From Methylobacteriaceae bacterium (GTDB taxonomy: Bacteria; Pseudomonadota; Alphaproteobacteria; Rhizobiales; Beijerinckiaceae), in NCBI GenBank assembly GCA_947444195.1, contig CANEZL010000002.1, positions 1 through 64,000 on the forward strand: a stretch of 64,000 nt of DNA, read 5' to 3'. The notes under the pieces are model-generated. The model did no database searches. It was not told where the DNA came from and worked only from the letters and a program-made list of their open reading frames with translations. Positions 63,669 through 64,000 of this stretch are shown piece after piece. Position numbers and translations under genes: made by a program. The first letter of the stretch is position 1. Each line of letters opens with the position of its first letter.

Positions 63669-64000
63669 GCCGCCTGCGAGGCCGAGGTGCGGGTCAGGAG
63701 GGCGTAGAGGGCGCTGGCGTCCCGGGCGGTGCGGACGCGCTCCAGGATGCCGGGCTCGCGCAGCACGCGGGCCACCTGGGCCAGCGCCTTGAGATGGTCG
63801 GCGCCCGCCCCCTCGGGCGCGAGCAGCAGGAAGGCGATGTCGACGGGGTGCCCGTCCAGCGCCTCGAAATCCACCGGCTTGTCCAGGCGGGCCACGAGGC
63901 CGAACAGCCGGTCGAAGCCCGGCAGCTTCCCGTGCGGGATCGCCACCCCGTCGCCGATGCCGGTGGAGCCCAGGCGCTCGCGCTGGACCAGGGTCTCGAG
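63665..64000 (-). CDS. ptsN: PTS IIA-like nitrogen-regulatory protein PtsN, C-terminal part; runs off the right edge
   Basis: The 111 visible residues read ETLVQRERLGSTGIGDGVAIPHGK with the phosphorylated histidine in AIPHGK, then LFGLVARLDKPVDFEALDGHPVDIAFLLLAPEGAGADHLKALAQVARVL, the usual end of EIIA-Ntr. It takes phosphate from the PtsP-PtsO relay and regulates potassium and nitrogen metabolism. The start lies beyond the window. Confidence 0.93.
   Translation of the reverse strand, partial: LETLVQRERLGSTGIGDGVAIPHGKLPGFDRLFGLVARLDKPVDFEALDGHPVDIAFLLLAPEGAGADHLKALAQVARVLREPGILERVRTARDASALYALLTRTSASQAA

Overview
The window is a stretch of chromosome from a GC-rich alphaproteobacterium, most likely Methylobacterium or a close relative in the Rhizobiales. 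The reasons are the third-position GC codon bias, a 557-residue formate-tetrahydrofolate ligase of the methylotroph type, CpdR, PetP/PetR, the zinc-ribbon/ftsE/ftsX/ydcF neighbourhood, and many short intergenic palindromic repeats. No rRNA, tRNA, CRISPR array, integrase or transposase was recognised.

Layout. 1-9.2 kb: 5' end of dnaK, a secreted hypothetical, yqgE, a peroxiredoxin, a DedA protein, rnhA-thrB, ispH and a Kef-type antiporter. 9.4-15.8 kb: a DUF937 protein, ydcF-ftsX-ftsE, a zinc-ribbon protein, hpt, cpdR. 15.9-24.6 kb: ftfL, a degenerate EAL protein, a HAD phosphatase, petR-petP divergent from ilvE, a DUF3072 protein, a Flp pilin and a NUDIX hydrolase. 24.8-35.6 kb, minus strand: ppiD-trpE, then trpG-trpD-trpC-moaC-moeA; trpE and trpG are separated by an AT-rich two-gene island on the opposite strand. 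35.9-41.6 kb: tpiA, secG, pyrG, holC, a serine carboxypeptidase and a lipoprotein. 41.8-47.7 kb: ureide degradation genes, a DctA-type carrier with a divergent LysR regulator, and a PQQ-type dehydrogenase with its cytochrome c. 47.8-53.1 kb: a UGM-like flavoprotein and two GT-C-like membrane proteins. 53.2-59.8 kb: a GntR-controlled Liv-type ABC transporter with a DapA-family enzyme. 59.9-64 kb: yebC, an SDR enzyme, small exported proteins and the 3' end of ptsN.

The most interesting item is the island at about 29.16-32.13 kb. It encodes a 188-residue NYN/PIN-like predicted nuclease followed 7 bases later by a 756-residue NACHT-like NTPase carrying Walker A, DGFDEL Walker B and an F-x-H motif. 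Its AT-rich composition, its position splitting trpE from trpG on the opposite strand, and the effector-plus-STAND-NTPase pairing make it a candidate anti-phage defence cassette that I do not recognise as a named system.

Two repeat families also stand out. One is a twin-hairpin element of about 108 bases present four times, always supplying or abutting the stop codon of an upstream plus-strand gene. The other is a two-hairpin palindromic element found twice, in opposite orientation and in frame, inside the membrane protein at 51127-53118, with a partial third copy at 63287-63330.
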